From Chromera velia (lineage: Eukaryota > Sar > Chromeraceae), in assembly GCA_018398765.1 (NCBI GenBank), contig JAHBMJ010000147.1:1-51850 (forward strand): a stretch of 51,850 bases of DNA, written 5' to 3'. How positions within the stretch are numbered: position 1 is the stretch's first letter; each line of letters opens with the position of its first letter. This document shows, one piece after another, positions 50,922 to 51,850 of this stretch. A program made the translations under genes and the position numbers. The notes beneath the pieces are model-generated. The model saw only the letters and a program-made list of their open reading frames with translations, ran no database searches and was not told where the DNA came from.

Positions 50922-51850
50922 GTTTTTTTCTCTTTTTTTATATGCCACACCCAACATTGAGTTTAAATTCAAAGTTGCATGGACTATTTACTAAGTCTTT
51001 ATCAGTGGATTTTATATTAAACTTATGTAGTAACTACTAGTATTTACCCCCTTATTATTATTAACTCCTTGAGCTGAGGCTGCTGAAGTTCGGAATAGTC
51101 TTAAACTTTGTTGTAGAAGTTCGGAGTGTGCTTTGAGATAAGGGATCTAGTAAGGGGTGCAGAACTTCAGAGGCTACTGCGGCCAAAGGCCGCAGAATGT
51201 TAACGCGACGAAGTCACCGCGGCGTGACAACTACAAGCAGAAAGTATAAACATTCAGTAGTGTTCAGCAAAATCGCATGCAAATTGATGATCCTGCAAGC
51301 TCTTGCAACAATTACAGCAAAACTTAGAAAATATAAGTATTCAGCTGTGTTTAGTAATCCACCATCATGATGAATTGCATTCTTGGTGATAAAACGTTGA
51401 ATACCTTTCTAAACCTATGTTCGGCATTGGGGTGGGAGGCCAATCCTCCAGACATTCATCCTAATCCTAATCCTAATAAAAATTTTATTTGAAAACCTAT
51501 TAAAGCCTATCTTTGTTGGTCATCATTATTTATCGTTATTCATCGTTTTTTCAAACCGCTCACTTAAAAAGACTAAAAGAGTTAATTCGATTTTTATTTA
51601 AGTGACTATAATTACTCTATGTGTGTAATGAGCTAGTTAATGAATGTGTGTGTTAATTAAAGTAAAACAAATATGATCGAAGCTGGGACCGGCACATACA
51701 CAATTTTTTGGGTGAGAGAAATTCTTGGAGAAATCTAAATTCGGAGTAAATCATATATATGAATTCAACATCTTAATTATATCTAAAGTAATCTAATTGG
51801 CAGTAGAGTTGTTAAATACCGCATACCGGTTATAACCAGCCGTTTTTGTA
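50922..51850. other. AT-rich end of the window, with one hairpin
   Basis: No gene is recognised. A 19-nt palindrome with 8-bp GC-rich arms (CTGCGGCC, loop AAA, GGCCGCAG) lies at 51177-51195. GAAGTTCGGA occurs twice near 51.08 and 51.12 kb. Confidence 0.5.

Overview
The window looks like nuclear DNA of an intron-rich protist. Reasons: one minus-strand gene runs through about 29 kb with some 30 exons; acceptors are mostly TGCAG; introns are packed with microsatellites; a Ty3/Gypsy chromovirus is present. Base composition, intron style and gene content fit a chromerid-type alveolate alga (Chromera velia would be my first guess). That guess is inference, not shown by the sequence.

Layout. (1) 268-29725, minus strand: the N-terminal part of a giant TRRAP/Tra1-like protein, the HEAT-repeat scaffold of SAGA/NuA4-type histone acetyltransferase complexes. 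I placed 29 exons; for nearly all, the splice phases agree from exon to exon, and one small exon near 6.03-6.47 kb is missing from my model. The FAT, pseudokinase and FATC parts would lie beyond the left edge. (2) 29726-31095: intergenic DNA with no recognisable gene. (3) 31095-38790: a degenerate 68-bp satellite, split by a 6.26-kb LTR retrotransposon (31550-37805) with 277-bp LTRs and a 5-bp target duplication. Its gag and pol carry five nonsense codons, frameshifts, an altered reverse transcriptase active site and an integrase deletion. (4) 38790-41000: AT-rich, then GC-rich spacer with one doubtful ORF and a 32-bp minisatellite. (5) 41000-45200, plus strand: many short exons, several of them duplicated, with introns that share a repeated motif. 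(6) 45399-47786, plus strand: a clear three-exon gene of about 630 codons joining a PD-(D/E)XK nuclease-like domain to a kinase-like domain, an arrangement reminiscent of Crinkler/CR-type proteins. (7) 47787-51850: AT-rich DNA with a possible inverted-repeat element.

The most unusual signals are: 5' splice sites with C at +3 (GTCAGT, GTCTGT), some of which open directly into a tandem repeat of the same tetranucleotide; two tandem duplications of 5' splice sites with nearly the same 91-93 bp spacing; an LTR pair whose differences are all transitions; and the nuclease-kinase gene beside a cluster of duplicated small exons and repeat-bearing introns. No tRNA, rRNA or CRISPR array was found.
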